Positions 51,157 to 62,200 of a DNA stretch of 64,000 bases are shown here, in pieces (positions within the stretch are counted from its first letter, which is position 1; every line of letters begins with the position of its first letter). Source of the DNA: Chloroflexi bacterium GWB2_49_20 (GTDB taxonomy: Bacteria; Chloroflexota; Anaerolineae; Anaerolineales; Villigracilaceae); NCBI GenBank assembly GCA_001796335.1, contig MGMF01000001.1, positions 124,001 through 188,000 of the forward strand, in the 5' to 3' direction. The notes beneath the pieces were generated by a model. It saw only the letters and a program-made list of their open reading frames with translations, did no database searches and had not been told where the DNA came from. The translations under genes and the position numbers were made by a program.

Positions 51157-52380
51157 TTACCCGACCCACTCCACTAGGGTCGCTTCGCCCTGTCCGACCC
51201 CCACACACAGGGTTGCCAGGCCAAAAAACGGTTGTTTGTGATCCATAGAGCGGCGTTTCATTTCATATAAAAGGGTGGTCAGGATACGAGCCCCTGAGCA
51301 TCCCAGGGGATGCCCGAGTGCAATGGCACCCCCGTTTACATTGACGATTTCCGGATCCATTTCCAACTCTTGCATGACTGCCAGGGATTGGATGGCAAAT
51401 GCTTCGTTCAGTTCTACCAGGCCGATATCAGCTAACTTTAAACCAGCGCGTTTAAGCACTTTGGTGGTGGCAGGAACCGGTCCCAGCCCCATAATGCGGG
51501 GGGGAACCCCTCCCGCAGCAGATGTCACCAGGCGGGCCATGGGCTTGAGACCCAGTGCTTTAGCCTTCTCGGCGTTCATCAGCAATAATGCGGCTGCGCC
51601 ATCATTCAACCCCGATGAATTTCCAGCAGTCACAGTGCCCCCCTCCTTGCGAAAAGCCGGGCGTAATTTTGCCAGCGTTTCCAGCGTGGTATCCCGTCGT
51701 GGACGCTCATCGGTATCCACCACCAGTGCCTCGCCCTTGCGCTGCGGAATTTGCACAGGCAATATCTCCTGCGCAAATTTACCGCTGTCAATGGCTGCGA
51801 TGGCATTTTGATGCGAGCGCACAGAAAATGCATCCTGCATTTCACGTGTAATTTCGGGTTTCATGGCGGCAATGTTTTCGGCGGTCTCACCCATTTGCTC
51901 GGTTCCGTACATTTCCTGCATACGGGGATTGGGGTATCGCCACCCCAGGGCGGTATCCCACATGGTCAGATTACCAAACGAAAAGCCTTTTTCAGCTTTT
52001 GGAGCAGAGTATGGCGCCCGCGACATATTTTCGACCCCACCCGCGATAAAAACATCGCCCTCGCCAGCCTTGATGGCACGCGCCGCCTGGTTAACCGCGT
52101 TCAATCCCGAAGCACACAGGCGATTAAACGTTACCGCCGGCACTTCCACGGGCAGACCAGCCAGCAGTGAGGCCATGCGCGCCACATTACGGTTATCTTC
52201 CCCGGCCTGGTTGGCGCAACCAAAGTAAACCTCTTCCACCAGGCTGGGGTCCAGGTTATTGCGCTCCACGATCGCCTTTATCACCAGGGCTGCCAGGTCA
52301 TCAGCACGCACTGAGGCTAGAACTCCACCCAGCGCACCGATGGGGGTGCGGATGGCGTCAATTATATAGACTTCAGACAT
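51157..52380 (-). CDS. Thiolase (acetyl-CoA C-acyltransferase)
   Basis: Condenses or cleaves acyl-CoA at the beta-keto position. From ATG 52380 (GGAGGAGATC upstream) 407 residues with all thiolase sites: nucleophile Cys in [15 protein letters not shown] (about residue 90), [29 protein letters not shown] with the His of the second site (about 355), and the CVGVGQGEA block with the third Cys (about 385). Closest pattern is 3-oxoadipyl-CoA/acetyl-CoA thiolases (PcaF/FadA-like). No other fatty-acid or aromatic degradation genes are near. Confidence 0.92.
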   Translation of the reverse strand: MSEVYIIDAIRTPIGALGGVLASVRADDLAALVIKAIVERNNLDPSLVEEVYFGCANQAGEDNRNVARMASLLAGLPVEVPAVTFNRLCASGLNAVNQAARAIKAGEGDVFIAGGVENMSRAPYSAPKAEKGFSFGNLTMWDTALGWRYPNPRMQEMYGTEQMGETAENIAAMKPEITREMQDAFSVRSHQNAIAAIDSGKFAQEILPVQIPQRKGEALVVDTDERPRRDTTLETLAKLRPAFRKEGGTVTAGNSSGLNDGAAALLLMNAEKAKALGLKPMARLVTSAAGGVPPRIMGLGPVPATTKVLKRAGLKLADIGLVELNEAFAIQSLAVMQELEMDPEIVNVNGGAIALGHPLGCSGARILTTLLYEMKRRSMDHKQPFFGLATLCVGVGQGEATLVEWVG

Positions 52381-52807
52381 GATCTCCTCCAAATTATATG
52401 TGTTTGTCACTTACTTGGTTTTTTGTAAGGTTGGCTTGCAGCAACCTATGGATTAATTAATGTAACTATTAAGGCTTGTCTAACGGAGGAAGCGTTCGCT
52501 GCGACCGAAGGGTCTCCTTCACCGTCCCGGTCTCTTTCGGGGCACTGCCACGGGATCCTTCGCTGTGCTCATAAAATCCCGATGTTCTTCCGGGGCACCG
52601 TCCCGGTGTCCCCGTTCGGGCCGGCAGCCCGCCGGGGCGAGTTGGCCCTCGAGAGAAAAGACAGCTTGGCTAATCAGGTACAATTATTATAAGATTGTAA
52701 TGTTCCATGGAATTGATTCTACCACTGTGATTGTTGGTCACTGCCCGGATTCGTGTCCCGAATTCAACTTAGAACGAAAACCATACTTGTTGTATAATGA
52801 ATAACTG
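52381..52807. other. Intergenic stretch with GC-rich repeat remnant and a promoter
   Basis: Holds a GC-rich block (52485-52660) with a diverged inverted relative of the GGTCGGAGGAACGAA repeats (near 52493-52517), and no gene. TATAAT at 52793-52798 lies only 10 bases before the ATG of the TPR gene, with no ribosome binding site in between. Confidence 0.45.
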
Positions 52808-54355
52808 ATGAAAAATGCTTCCGACCCAGGCCAGGGTTCCAATAATTCTTCCGAAACCTTCGAAGACCGGATAGCCACCCTACTCGAAGAGATTGACCTT
52901 GCCATCAAATGGGATCGCCCCTCCATCCTGCTGGCCGTATATGCTTCAGAAGTAATTCACAACCACGCCCGGGAATCACTCGAAAAACAAATCGAATGGC
53001 TCGGGCAAAAAGTCACCCGCATTAAAGTTGATAAAGAAAATTTTGACCTCGCCCGGTTTTTATCACAATTTGAACAACACGAACAGGTAGTCTTTTTTAT
53101 CTCCGGTTTAAGGTGGGGAGGTGGCCGAAGCAGATCCAATGCCTACCAGGCATTAAATATGCGCCGGGAATTGTTCGTGGATGAAAAGATCCGCCTGGTC
53201 ATCTGGCTGAATGAAAAAGAAGCCAGTGACCTGCCTCACCATGCTCCAGATTTCTGGGCTTTCCGACACCGGGTGGTTGAATTTCCAGATAACATTTCAA
53301 AACTTCCTGCATCTTCCTCGCAGCCTGACCTATCCTGGCGGGATTGGCAGGTCAATGAAACCCCGGTTGATCTGGAGGCAAAGATTGCCCTCAGGGAATC
53401 CCTGCTGGCACAATTGCCCATCAGCGACTCATCCCTGTTCACGCGCACAGACCTGGTGTATATCCTGGCTTATTTGTATGCGTCCAGGCAGGATTATGAT
53501 AAGGCAGCTTCTTACCTGGAAAAAGGCCTGGCGCTGGCAGTCCATCCACAGGCAGCTTCCATCCAGGCAAAATTCAGGGTCGCCTTGGGAATGCTCTATC
53601 ACGAGCAATACATGCTGGGCAAGGCCATTGCCACTTTTCAGAAAGTGATCGAGCAGGATCCCCGCAACGCAAGCGCATGGAACAACCTGGGCAGGGTATT
53701 CACTGACCAGGGTCGCCAGGATAGCGCCCTGCACGCCTTCAAGAAAGCCATTAAACTGGCTCCCAGATATGCCAATGCCTGGAACAACCTGGGAAATTTC
53801 CATCGGCAGAATGCACAAAGCCGCGACGCACTGCATGCTTACAAGCAGTCAGCCCGCTTTGAACCACAGAATGCCAAACCCGTGATCAACCTGGCACATA
53901 CCCACCTGGATGCCGGGCAGCCTGATCTGGCCATCCGTGCCTACAAAAAAGCCACCCGCCTGGTTCCGGCGAATGCAGCTTTGCTAAATGAGCTCGGTAC
54001 TATTTACCGGGAAATGAACCGCTTTAAAGATGCCATCGCCGCCTACAATAAGGCTATAAAACTCGATCCTGAATATGTCTTGCCTTACGCAGGTCTGGCT
54101 GCCTGCTACCGGCAGTTGGGAAAACCTGATGCATTTAAAAAACAAATTAACCATGCCCGTCCCCGTCTGGAAAAACAATCTGTTATCAAATGGGCGGAGT
54201 TTGAAGCAATATGCGGAAATAACGAAGCAGCATTTCGATTTTTGAAGGTTGCCTTGGATCAAAACCAGACAACTCCCCAGGCAGTTCTCTCCAATCCAAA
54301 CTTTATTGGTTTACGCGCTGATCCTCGTTATCAGAAGTTGATAGATGGTGATTAA
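52808..54355 (+). CDS. TPR protein with degenerate NTPase-like N-terminal domain
   Basis: 515 residues. Residues 10-165 form a domain with SILLAVYASEVIHNHARESL, VVFFISGLRWGGG, ALNMRRELFVDEKIRLVIW and APDFWAFRHRVVEF. This resembles the N-terminal NTPase-like domain of STAND/TPR proteins (often ALNLRRExL...PDFWSWRSGVFEF), but no Walker A is present. Seven or more TPR units follow (for example ASAWNNLGRVFTDQGRQDSA, YANAWNNLGNFHRQN), ending with a cap FEAICGNNEAAFRFLKVALD. Same architecture and cap as the protein at 59295. Probably in an operon with the kinase 42 bases on. Start chosen at ATG 52808, with no visible ribosome binding site. Confidence 0.8.
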   Translation: MKNASDPGQGSNNSSETFEDRIATLLEEIDLAIKWDRPSILLAVYASEVIHNHARESLEKQIEWLGQKVTRIKVDKENFDLARFLSQFEQHEQVVFFISGLRWGGGRSRSNAYQALNMRRELFVDEKIRLVIWLNEKEASDLPHHAPDFWAFRHRVVEFPDNISKLPASSSQPDLSWRDWQVNETPVDLEAKIALRESLLAQLPISDSSLFTRTDLVYILAYLYASRQDYDKAASYLEKGLALAVHPQAASIQAKFRVALGMLYHEQYMLGKAIATFQKVIEQDPRNASAWNNLGRVFTDQGRQDSALHAFKKAIKLAPRYANAWNNLGNFHRQNAQSRDALHAYKQSARFEPQNAKPVINLAHTHLDAGQPDLAIRAYKKATRLVPANAALLNELGTIYREMNRFKDAIAAYNKAIKLDPEYVLPYAGLAACYRQLGKPDAFKKQINHARPRLEKQSVIKWAEFEAICGNNEAAFRFLKVALDQNQTTPQAVLSNPNFIGLRADPRYQKLIDGD

Positions 54356-54397
54356 TAGGCAAGAATTACTGGAATTGGGATGCGTTCAAGAGGGTAA

Positions 54398-56581
54398 ATG
54401 AATTTATACCTGGGATTCTTATTAGCGCTCGTAATGATTGTGACAACCACCATCATTTCGATCTCAATTCGAAAACGGAATGCGCCAGGTGCCATCAGCC
54501 TGATCTTCTTTGCAATTGGGTTGTTGATTTGGTCGATCACTTATATATTCTTTTTCTATGCCTCCCAATCCTGGATATACTACTGGCTGGGCGCCGCTTA
54601 TCTTTTTTCATCCCTGGCACGCCTCTCACTCTTCATCTTTTCCATTCAATATACAAATAACGACCACTGGCTGAGCAAGCGTACATTCGGGTTCTTCCTG
54701 ATAGAACCGATCATATCTCAAGCGATCCTGTGGACCAACCATATACACGGTTTCTTCTTCGCTCGAAGGACCATTGAATTACTCGGACAAACCTATCAGA
54801 TTGGTCCCTGGTTTTGGATAAGTGCTGTCTATAACTATAGCTTGCTGCTGATAACAATTCTAATTATCGCTCAATCCTATATCCGTTTATCTCGAATCGA
54901 TCGCAAGCTTTTGGGTCTGCTGCTTTTTGGAGCCATTGCTCCCGTTGTTCTTTATGTGGCCACATTGGCAGGTTCAGCCATCATCCCCGGCGCCGAATTA
55001 TCGCCAGCGGTATTCATCATACCCGGTATCACCCTGGTCATTGGTCTGGTCAAATACCGCCTGCTGGATTATTCCATTCAAACCCGCGATGCGGTCATCG
55101 AGATCATGAATGACGGCTGGTTGGTGCTGGATGATAACAACCAGGTCATTGACATTAATCCAAAGGCAGAGCAGTTGATCAATCGTCCGCGTAAAGAGAT
55201 CTTTGGATTGCCCGTAGAGGCAGCCCTGACAGACTGGCCTAATGTTATTCGGCAGATCAACAACAACACAGTTGTCCTGGATACCAATTTTAGCGTGGAA
55301 ATGAACAATTCCTGGCGCTACTTCAACCTGCGTGTTCAGCCCCTCACAAATGCTTTCAAGCGTCTGATAGGACATGTGATCTTCTGGAGGGACATCACTG
55401 AACAGAAGATGGTCGATGATGCCCGTAAACAAGCCCGGGACGAGATGTTCTTGCTGTTGCATGGGTTGGCCAGCGCAGCCAGCGAGGCCTCCAACTTGCA
55501 ATCATTTTTATCAGATTCGGTGTATTTGATCCTGTCAGCTTTTCAATGCCAGAGCATTGGCATCTTTCTGTTGGATGAAAATCAACAGACCGGAGAACCT
55601 CTCAAGTTGTCCCTGGTAAATCAGGTGGGGCTTTCCGCACAACTCGCCAAGAAACTTTCCCGAATAGCCGTAAAAAATGGGGAGGCTGGGAACATGTACA
55701 ATGAAGTACTGGTCAAAAGACAACCGTTCACCTCCCAAGTCATAAACAATGACCCGCTTGTTCCATTTGAGCTGCAGGATTTGGGTCCAGGAGCACTTTT
55801 GGCGGCACCTTTGCGCTCTAGCGATCAGATACTGGGCTTGGTTAACATTATTCGAAAACCGGGAGCTACTTTCACTTCCGAAGAAATATTTCGCTTCAAT
55901 GCCGCGGCTGAGGAGATTTCCAATTTCATTTACAATGATCGCCAACGCCAGTTAGCCATTGCCCTTGCAGAACGAGCCCGCCTGGTGCGGGACCTGCATG
56001 ATTCGGTCACTCAGAAGCTTTATGGTTTGCTGGCTCTAACCGAGGCAGCCCAGGCAGGGCTGGAGATGGGATCTACTGAAATGTCCACCAAAGTCCTGGT
56101 TCCTATTGGAGAAAACGCCCGCCAGGCACTGAAGGAAATGCGCTTGTTCTTGTATGAATTAAGCCCCTCCAATCTGAAGAAGGATGGCTTGATTGCAGTG
56201 CTCAATCAGCGCCTGGATGCAGTCGAAGGTCGTGCGGACATTAAACGCAAGATCATTTCAGATGAGAACATTTCCCTGTCTTACACCCAACAGGTGGCTT
56301 TTTTCTACATCGCCCAGGAAGCCCTGAATAATACTCTCAGACATGCTCATGCAAAATCTGTTTTGATCCGTCTGAAACAGACCAAGAACAACATCGTCAT
56401 GGAGATAGAAGATGACGGGCATGGTTTCGATACTCATGATTACAAGCAGGGAGGCATTGGTCTGCGTAGCATGCAGGAGCGTACAATGCAAATTGGTGCA
56501 ACATTAAAGATGCACTCAGAACCCGGAAAAGGGACTAAAATAATCTTATCATTAAGAAAGGATGGTGCACAGCATGGATAA
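54398..56581 (+). CDS. 7TM sensor histidine kinase with PAS and GAF domains
   Basis: 727 residues. Seven hydrophobic helices (residues 1-225) in the HisKA_7TM arrangement, then a PAS (about 230-345, IMNDGWLVLDDNNQVIDINP), a GAF (about 360-510), the HisKA_3 phosphoacceptor helix ERARLVRDLHDSVTQKLYG (His about 533), and an HATPase domain with LYELSPSNLKKDGL, EALNNTLRHAHA, IEDDGHGFD and GGIGLRSMQERTM. Overlaps the response regulator by 8 bases. Signal unknown. Upstream TPR gene may deliver the input. Confidence 0.9.
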   Translation: MNLYLGFLLALVMIVTTTIISISIRKRNAPGAISLIFFAIGLLIWSITYIFFFYASQSWIYYWLGAAYLFSSLARLSLFIFSIQYTNNDHWLSKRTFGFFLIEPIISQAILWTNHIHGFFFARRTIELLGQTYQIGPWFWISAVYNYSLLLITILIIAQSYIRLSRIDRKLLGLLLFGAIAPVVLYVATLAGSAIIPGAELSPAVFIIPGITLVIGLVKYRLLDYSIQTRDAVIEIMNDGWLVLDDNNQVIDINPKAEQLINRPRKEIFGLPVEAALTDWPNVIRQINNNTVVLDTNFSVEMNNSWRYFNLRVQPLTNAFKRLIGHVIFWRDITEQKMVDDARKQARDEMFLLLHGLASAASEASNLQSFLSDSVYLILSAFQCQSIGIFLLDENQQTGEPLKLSLVNQVGLSAQLAKKLSRIAVKNGEAGNMYNEVLVKRQPFTSQVINNDPLVPFELQDLGPGALLAAPLRSSDQILGLVNIIRKPGATFTSEEIFRFNAAAEEISNFIYNDRQRQLAIALAERARLVRDLHDSVTQKLYGLLALTEAAQAGLEMGSTEMSTKVLVPIGENARQALKEMRLFLYELSPSNLKKDGLIAVLNQRLDAVEGRADIKRKIISDENISLSYTQQVAFFYIAQEALNNTLRHAHAKSVLIRLKQTKNNIVMEIEDDGHGFDTHDYKQGGIGLRSMQERTMQIGATLKMHSEPGKGTKIILSLRKDGAQHG

Positions 56582-57233
56582 AATTCGAGTACTTATTGTG
56601 GATGACCAAACCGTTATTCGGGAAGGTCTGGTTGCAATCTTATCGTTCTACCCGGAAATTGAAGTGGTTGGCCAGGGAGAAGATGGCATCCAGGCAGTTG
56701 AGAAAGCCAAAGAACTCAAGCCCGACGTCATCCTGCTTGACCTGGTGATGCCTCGTCAGAACGGGTTGAAAACCATCCCCTTGTTATTGGAAATAGTTCC
56801 CAAGCCAAACATCCTGGTGGTAACCAGTTTTGCGGAGGATGAGCTTGTTTTTCCCGCCATCAAAGCAGGCGCACTCGGTTACTTATTAAAAGATTTTCAG
56901 CGTGATAATTTGGTTCAGTCGATAAGGGATGTAGCCAAGGGGCAGGCCTCTTTGGCGCCTTCCATTGCTCTAAAAGTGATCCAGGAATTCAACAATCCCG
57001 AAGAAACCTCACTGCCTGAGGACGCACTCACCTCACGGGAATTGGATACCTTGCGCTTGATCGCACGGGGTTTCAGTAACCAGGAAATCGCTAATGAACT
57101 TTACATTCAGGAACGTACTGTGGCAAAATATGTCAGCAGCATCCTGACCAAAATCCATGTCGAAAACCGGACAAAAGCAGCCCTGTATGCCTTGCGTGAA
57201 GGTATATCTGAGCTGGAGGTGAATCCGAAGTAG
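56574..57233 (+). CDS. Response regulator, NarL/FixJ family
   Basis: 219 residues from ATG 56574, inside the end of the kinase gene. Receiver with DDQT acidic pocket, phospho-acceptor Asp in VILLDLVMPRQNG (about residue 54), switch Thr/Lys in VVTSFAEDE and YLLKDFQ, and LuxR-type HTH with LTSRELDTLRLIARGFSNQEIA (parts) in residues 150-210. A terminator follows 35 bases after the stop. Target genes are unknown; the ATPase/TPR locus just downstream is a candidate. Confidence 0.9.
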   Translation: MDKIRVLIVDDQTVIREGLVAILSFYPEIEVVGQGEDGIQAVEKAKELKPDVILLDLVMPRQNGLKTIPLLLEIVPKPNILVVTSFAEDELVFPAIKAGALGYLLKDFQRDNLVQSIRDVAKGQASLAPSIALKVIQEFNNPEETSLPEDALTSRELDTLRLIARGFSNQEIANELYIQERTVAKYVSSILTKIHVENRTKAALYALREGISELEVNPK

Positions 57234-57267
57234 TTCTACGAATTCGATCTTTCTGCCTGGCATTTAC

Positions 57268-57304
57268 AAAAACATCCTCATTTAATGTGAATGAGGATGT
57301 TTTT
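57268..57304 (+). terminator. Terminator of the TPR-kinase-regulator operon
   Basis: AAAAACATCCTCATT (57268-57282) pairs with AATGAGGATGTTTTT (57290-57304), T-run at the end. Also an A-run on the other side. Confidence 0.9.
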
Positions 57305-57508
57305 CTTAATTCACAGCACCACCTGGTCATTCTTGACCATTTAATAGAGTAAAGCTGGTCATTTTGAGTTGCCCGCCAGATATTTAAAGACATATTTCTT
57401 GCATTTCACCGTTCCAGCTCAGGCGATATACTGAATTCAAGCACAACCAGAAATGGCAGCCAGAATTCCTGGAATGGATTGTGTATGCAATCGAAAAAGG
57501 AATGCAGA

Positions 57509-57946
57509 ATGTTCTCAGGTCAGTACAACACTACCCTCAATTCAACCAATCAACTTACTCCCCCACAGCGGTTTGGAGATCTGCTTGCGCAGGGTGGTGT
57601 TGTAACTCAAGGTTTTGACCGCAATCTGATGGTCCTAACGAGCCAGGCTTTCCAGGAATTAACCTCACGGGTCATGTCCATGAATCTGACCAATCCGTTG
57701 GCCCGTATGCTCTTGCGCATGTTATTGGGCAACGCAAATGAAGTCGCCCTTGACCAAACCGGTCAACTGACCATACCCAAAAAACTCTGCCGGATTGCAA
57801 ATCTGCAATCCCCAACTGTAATGGTAGGCATGGGTGATTTCTTTGAGATCTGGTCTGCAGAAGCATGGTCTGAGCAGGAAACGAAACTGACGGATTCCGA
57901 GGCTGACCCATCCCGCTATTCATCCCTGAATCTCGTTATGCGCTGA
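57509..57946 (+). CDS. MraZ-like (SpoVT/AbrB fold) protein outside a division cluster
   Basis: 145 residues from ATG 57509 (AAGGAATGCAG upstream; the frame from 57479 lacks a site). Two AbrB-type halves as in MraZ: MFSGQYNTTLNSTNQLTPPQR at the start, VTQGFDRNLMVLTSQAF, then EVALDQTGQLTIPKKLCRIANL (in parts) and FEIWSAEAWSEQ. In MraZ the positions read LDxKGRLxIP; here STNQLTPP and QTGQLTIP. Bona fide mraZ heads the division cluster, but no rsmH, ftsL or mur gene is here. Likely a paralogue that controls the ATPase-TPR locus. Confidence 0.72.
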   Translation: MFSGQYNTTLNSTNQLTPPQRFGDLLAQGGVVTQGFDRNLMVLTSQAFQELTSRVMSMNLTNPLARMLLRMLLGNANEVALDQTGQLTIPKKLCRIANLQSPTVMVGMGDFFEIWSAEAWSEQETKLTDSEADPSRYSSLNLVMR

Positions 57947-58000
57947 ACGCCTTCATGTGGAGTGACATGTTGAAAGACTTGAGAAAACAAGAGGCAGCAA

Positions 58001-59260
58001 ATGGTTGATTTTGAATACATCATGGCAAAGGATTTCGACCGGGCCTGGTTAAATTTTGAACTGGATCTGCCCCTCAAACCCGGCAAGAATGGCAAAGCTA
58101 ATCCATTTTATATCAATCGTCCAGGTAACCCGATTGCTGAGTTGGAAGATGCCCTGTTGGCGCCCTTCTACCGTCCCCCAAAATTCTTCTTTTCCGGGCA
58201 TCGCGGTTGTGGAAAGTCCACTGAATTATTGCACCTGATGAGCAACACCGCCATCCTGGAAAAATTCTGGCCGATCAATTTCAGCATCCGCGAAGAAGCA
58301 GATATTATTGACCTGGACTTTCGCGATATCCTGCTGGCAGTTGGTGGCCGGATGTTCCGTGATTACCGCAAGAATGGCGGCAAACTACCCGAGCAGCTTC
58401 TCAAAGAATTGAACACCTGGCGCGGCAAGGTGGAGGAAGAGGTTAAAACCATCGGTGGGCTGCCAGTCCAGTTTGAACTCGGTGCCGGGATGGAAGCTTT
58501 CTTTGTCAATGCCGGATTAAAAATGAAATTGGAGCCCAAAACACGCTCCGAGATCCGGCAGGTTTTTGAAAGGGATATCACCGGCCTCATTTCCGTCATC
58601 AACAACATCGCCACTGCAATTTACAGCAAGGAAAAACGCATTCCCCTCATCCTGATCGATGACCTGGATAAACCAGAATTGGAGAAAGCCCGGGCTATCT
58701 TCCATGACCGGCGTGAGATCATGATGCAGCCCAGCTGCGCCATTGTTTACACAGTCTCAAGCGCCCTCTTTTACAGCAAGGATTTCGACTCCATCCGTGA
58801 CCAGGCTGTCTTCCTGCCAAATATTAATTTACACCCACGCCTCAAACCAACCGAATTGAATGCAGAGGGGTATGAAATACTGGTACGCTTCGTAAATCAA
58901 AGAATGGATATCAATTTAATGGACCCCACAGCACTAAAGGAAGCCATTACTTACAGTGGTGGCGTCTTTCGGGAAATGGCCCGCATCATGCGCACTGCTA
59001 TCGGACAGGCACGCCGGCGCAAAACAGCCCGGGTTGAAAGCGTGGATGTGGAATTTGCAGCCACCGAGATCCGCAACGAATACCGGCGCATCCTGGAAAA
59101 GGAAGATATTGAAATTCTCAAGAAAGTCCAGGTGGATAACCGTCTGGAAAACACCGATCGCTTGACTCCCCTGCTTCAACTTCTGGCATTGCTGGAATAT
59201 CGCAATGGCGAGAACTGGTGTGATGTTCATCCTGTATTAAGAAAATTATTGAATGACTGA
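58001..59260 (+). CDS. P-loop ATPase of STAND/AAA-like type
   Basis: 419 residues. Walker A FFSGHRGCGKSTELLH (about residues 62-77), Walker B RIPLILIDDLDKPELE (about 210-225), sensor-like IVYTVSSALFY about 250, and winged-helix-like helical C-terminus (GGVFREMARIMRTAIGQA). GHRGxGKSTEL ATPases of this length are found in many cyanobacteria and Chloroflexota next to TPR proteins, and are of unknown function. The partner TPR gene follows 34 bases later and lacks a Walker A of its own. Confidence 0.78.
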   Translation: MVDFEYIMAKDFDRAWLNFELDLPLKPGKNGKANPFYINRPGNPIAELEDALLAPFYRPPKFFFSGHRGCGKSTELLHLMSNTAILEKFWPINFSIREEADIIDLDFRDILLAVGGRMFRDYRKNGGKLPEQLLKELNTWRGKVEEEVKTIGGLPVQFELGAGMEAFFVNAGLKMKLEPKTRSEIRQVFERDITGLISVINNIATAIYSKEKRIPLILIDDLDKPELEKARAIFHDRREIMMQPSCAIVYTVSSALFYSKDFDSIRDQAVFLPNINLHPRLKPTELNAEGYEILVRFVNQRMDINLMDPTALKEAITYSGGVFREMARIMRTAIGQARRRKTARVESVDVEFAATEIRNEYRRILEKEDIEILKKVQVDNRLENTDRLTPLLQLLALLEYRNGENWCDVHPVLRKLLND

Positions 59261-59294
59261 TCCCTATATCAAGTAACCAACCGGATAAATAATT

Positions 59295-62200
59295 ATGACA
59301 ACAACTCAAATTCCAATCCAAACAACCACTACCGGTGCCTTCGATGATCGGATTGATATTTTATTCCGGGAGCTTGAACTAGCCATTCGTTGGCAGCGGC
59401 CATCCATCTTGCTGGCAATTTTCAAATCCGATCAACTTCACGATGAGGTTGAATCCGTTCTTAAAAGCCGTTTGCTGGCTGTTGGACAGGATGTGCATTG
59501 TTTCAAAATTGATGGGGAAGCGAACTCGGATATTCCCCAGTATCTGACCAACCTGCCCCACCTCGAGAAAAAGGTGATATTTGTTGAAGGCTTTAAGTTG
59601 GGAGGCGGGCAGGAAAATGCCCATGCCTACCGGACGCTGAACATCGGACGGGATTATTTTGTCAATCGTCAGGTTCGGGTGGTTTTCTGGCTCACCCTTG
59701 ATGAAGCCAACGACTTGGCGCGCTATGCCCCGGAATTCTGGGGTTACCGCCATCGTGTGGTCGAATTCATGGAACATATGGACCCTGCCCAATCGCCTCT
59801 GCGCAGCCTGGGGTCCATCTGGCAGGGTATTGGTGAATATACAGATGGAATGGAAGATATAGACAACAGGATAGCCTTGCGGAATACGCTTTTATCAGGC
59901 CTTCCCGAGAAGAATGAATCCACTTCGGTGCGGGCTAATTTGCTCATCTCCCTGGGAGTACTGCACTGGCGCAAGGGAGATATTGAGAAAGCCATCGGAC
60001 TTTCCCAATCTGCCCTGCAACTTGCCACCAAGATTGAAAATAAATGGTTCGAAGCCTTTTGTTACAACTCACTGGCACTCATCCAGGCCAACTCAGGCCA
60101 GGTAAGTGAAGCCATCGAAGCATTAAAACAAGCCAGCAGCCTGGCTCCAGATCAGATCTTTCCCTGGAATAACTTGGGGAACCTGTTCAGCGAGCTGGAT
60201 CGCTTTGATGAGGCTCTTGAAGCCTTCCATACAGCCATGCAATGCAACCCCCAGGACCCCTTGTGTCTGAACGGACTGGGCAATGTATATCTGAAACTAG
60301 GGCGCACAAATGAGGCCTACACCAACTACCAGCAAGCCATCCAACTTGCACCCAACTTTGCACATGCCTGGAATGGTCTGGGAAATATCTATGCCAGTCA
60401 GGATCAAATCGATGCTGCCATTTCTGCTTTCAAAAAAGCCACTGAACTCGATCATCATCTGGCTTTACCATGGATCAGCTTGGGAAGTATCTTTGAAAAG
60501 CTGGATCGCCTTGACGAAGCTGCAGTTGCCTTCAAGAAGGCTTTTGAGCTTGACCCCGCCAATGCCCTTGTTTGGAATGAACAAGGCAAAATTTATCTAA
60601 ACACAGGCAGTTATGACGAGGCTGTATGCGCTTTTCAAAAATCCATAGAATTGGATCATGGTAATGGCTGGTCACTGTGCAACCTGGCGCAGACTTACGT
60701 GTGCAAGGGTAAATATACGGAAGCCATCCAGTTGTATCACAAGAGCATCAAGCTTTTCAAAAGCAATACCGAAAAAGCCATCACATGGAGTAGGCTGGGT
60801 AATATTTACCAACAAAATAACGATATTGAAAATGCTATTACAGCCAAGAAGATTGCCCTGGAACTTGATCCCTCGAATGAGCAGATCAAGAATGAACTGA
60901 TGGAAATTCACAATTCCTTGAACTTGCAGAGTAAATCGGGAGATGAAAATTCCATGTCCAGTATAACCATGGAAAACACAGCGTTACACAGGTTTCTCGT
61001 GGATGCAAGTACTGAATTGGGGCCGGACTCTGCCATCAATAAGGTTTCACCTCAAATGGGACCACTTATTGAAACCCAAACTGTTGGATCCACACACGAC
61101 TGGAACGAACGCGGCAATACCTTGATGAAAGCAGGCGCTTATAGCAAGGCAGCCTTGGCATATCTCAAAGCCATCGAACTGGACAGTAGGTTTGGCTGGC
61201 CTTACGCGAATCTGGCATTGATCGCTGTCAGCAATGGCAAATATGCAGAAGCTGTGCCTCTTTACCAAAAAAGCCTGAAGTTGCTCAAAACCAAATTGGA
61301 AAAAGCTGTGGTTTGGAGCCGGCTTGGGGTTGCCTATCGAAAATTGAATGATTATATTAAAGCCATTCAGGCCCACCGTAAAACCCTGGAACTGGATCCC
61401 AAAAACATTAATGCACGACAGGACTTGATCCGTATCCATAATGATCTGGGACACATAAAAACAACGATCGACCTGTTGACAGCCAGTCTGGATAAAGCCT
61501 CAGCCTGGAACATGCTCGGAAATGCTTACCGTCGCTTGAGCGATTACGAGTCTGCCACCGAGTCCTTTCAAAAAGCGGTCGAACTGGCGCCTGATGATTA
61601 TGCCTTCAAGTTTGACCTGGAGGAATCCATCAAAGAGGCCAGGCAGAAGATCCAACCATCCATGAACGATGATCAAAAAATGGGCAACAAGAATATTGAA
61701 TATTTTAGAATTGCCTTGAAAGATACAGGTGAAACATCATCCATCGAAGATAATCAACCGGGTCCGCTGGGAGAATTGATCGATATACAGACTACCTTAC
61801 AATCCAGTGAAGGTGATCAGCTCACCCAGGAAAAAGGATTATTCGACCCGAAACAGGAAACCCGGGTAAAGTATCCAATTGGCAAACCTGCCAGGCGGAA
61901 TGTAGAAGTTAATCCAACCAGGCGCAGTCTGACAGGAATGCCTGTGCCTGCCCAATCTTCAGGTGGAGACAATACCAATATGCCCGGGATCGCTCAAAAG
62001 GCAGCCTCCAATTACCGCAACATGTGGCACATGGAAGAAAGAATTTCCTCTTTCCAGGAAGCGACTAAATCCATGCCTGTGGAAAGCCTGGATCCCGCTC
62101 TGCTGGTCTATCATCGTGCTATGGAATTCGTATCTGCTGGCTCTGACAAAGAATCCTTCGTGAATGAATTGGAAACCTTCCAGCCCTTACCTGCCCGCAT

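Noticed and set aside
52485-52660. GC-rich block as an RNA gene (tRNA or small RNA)
   Set aside because: No cloverleaf, T-loop or conserved RNA motif could be found.
52565-52804. 79-codon plus-strand open frame before the TPR gene
   Set aside because: Starts in GC-rich repeat debris and ends at the promoter; no protein character.
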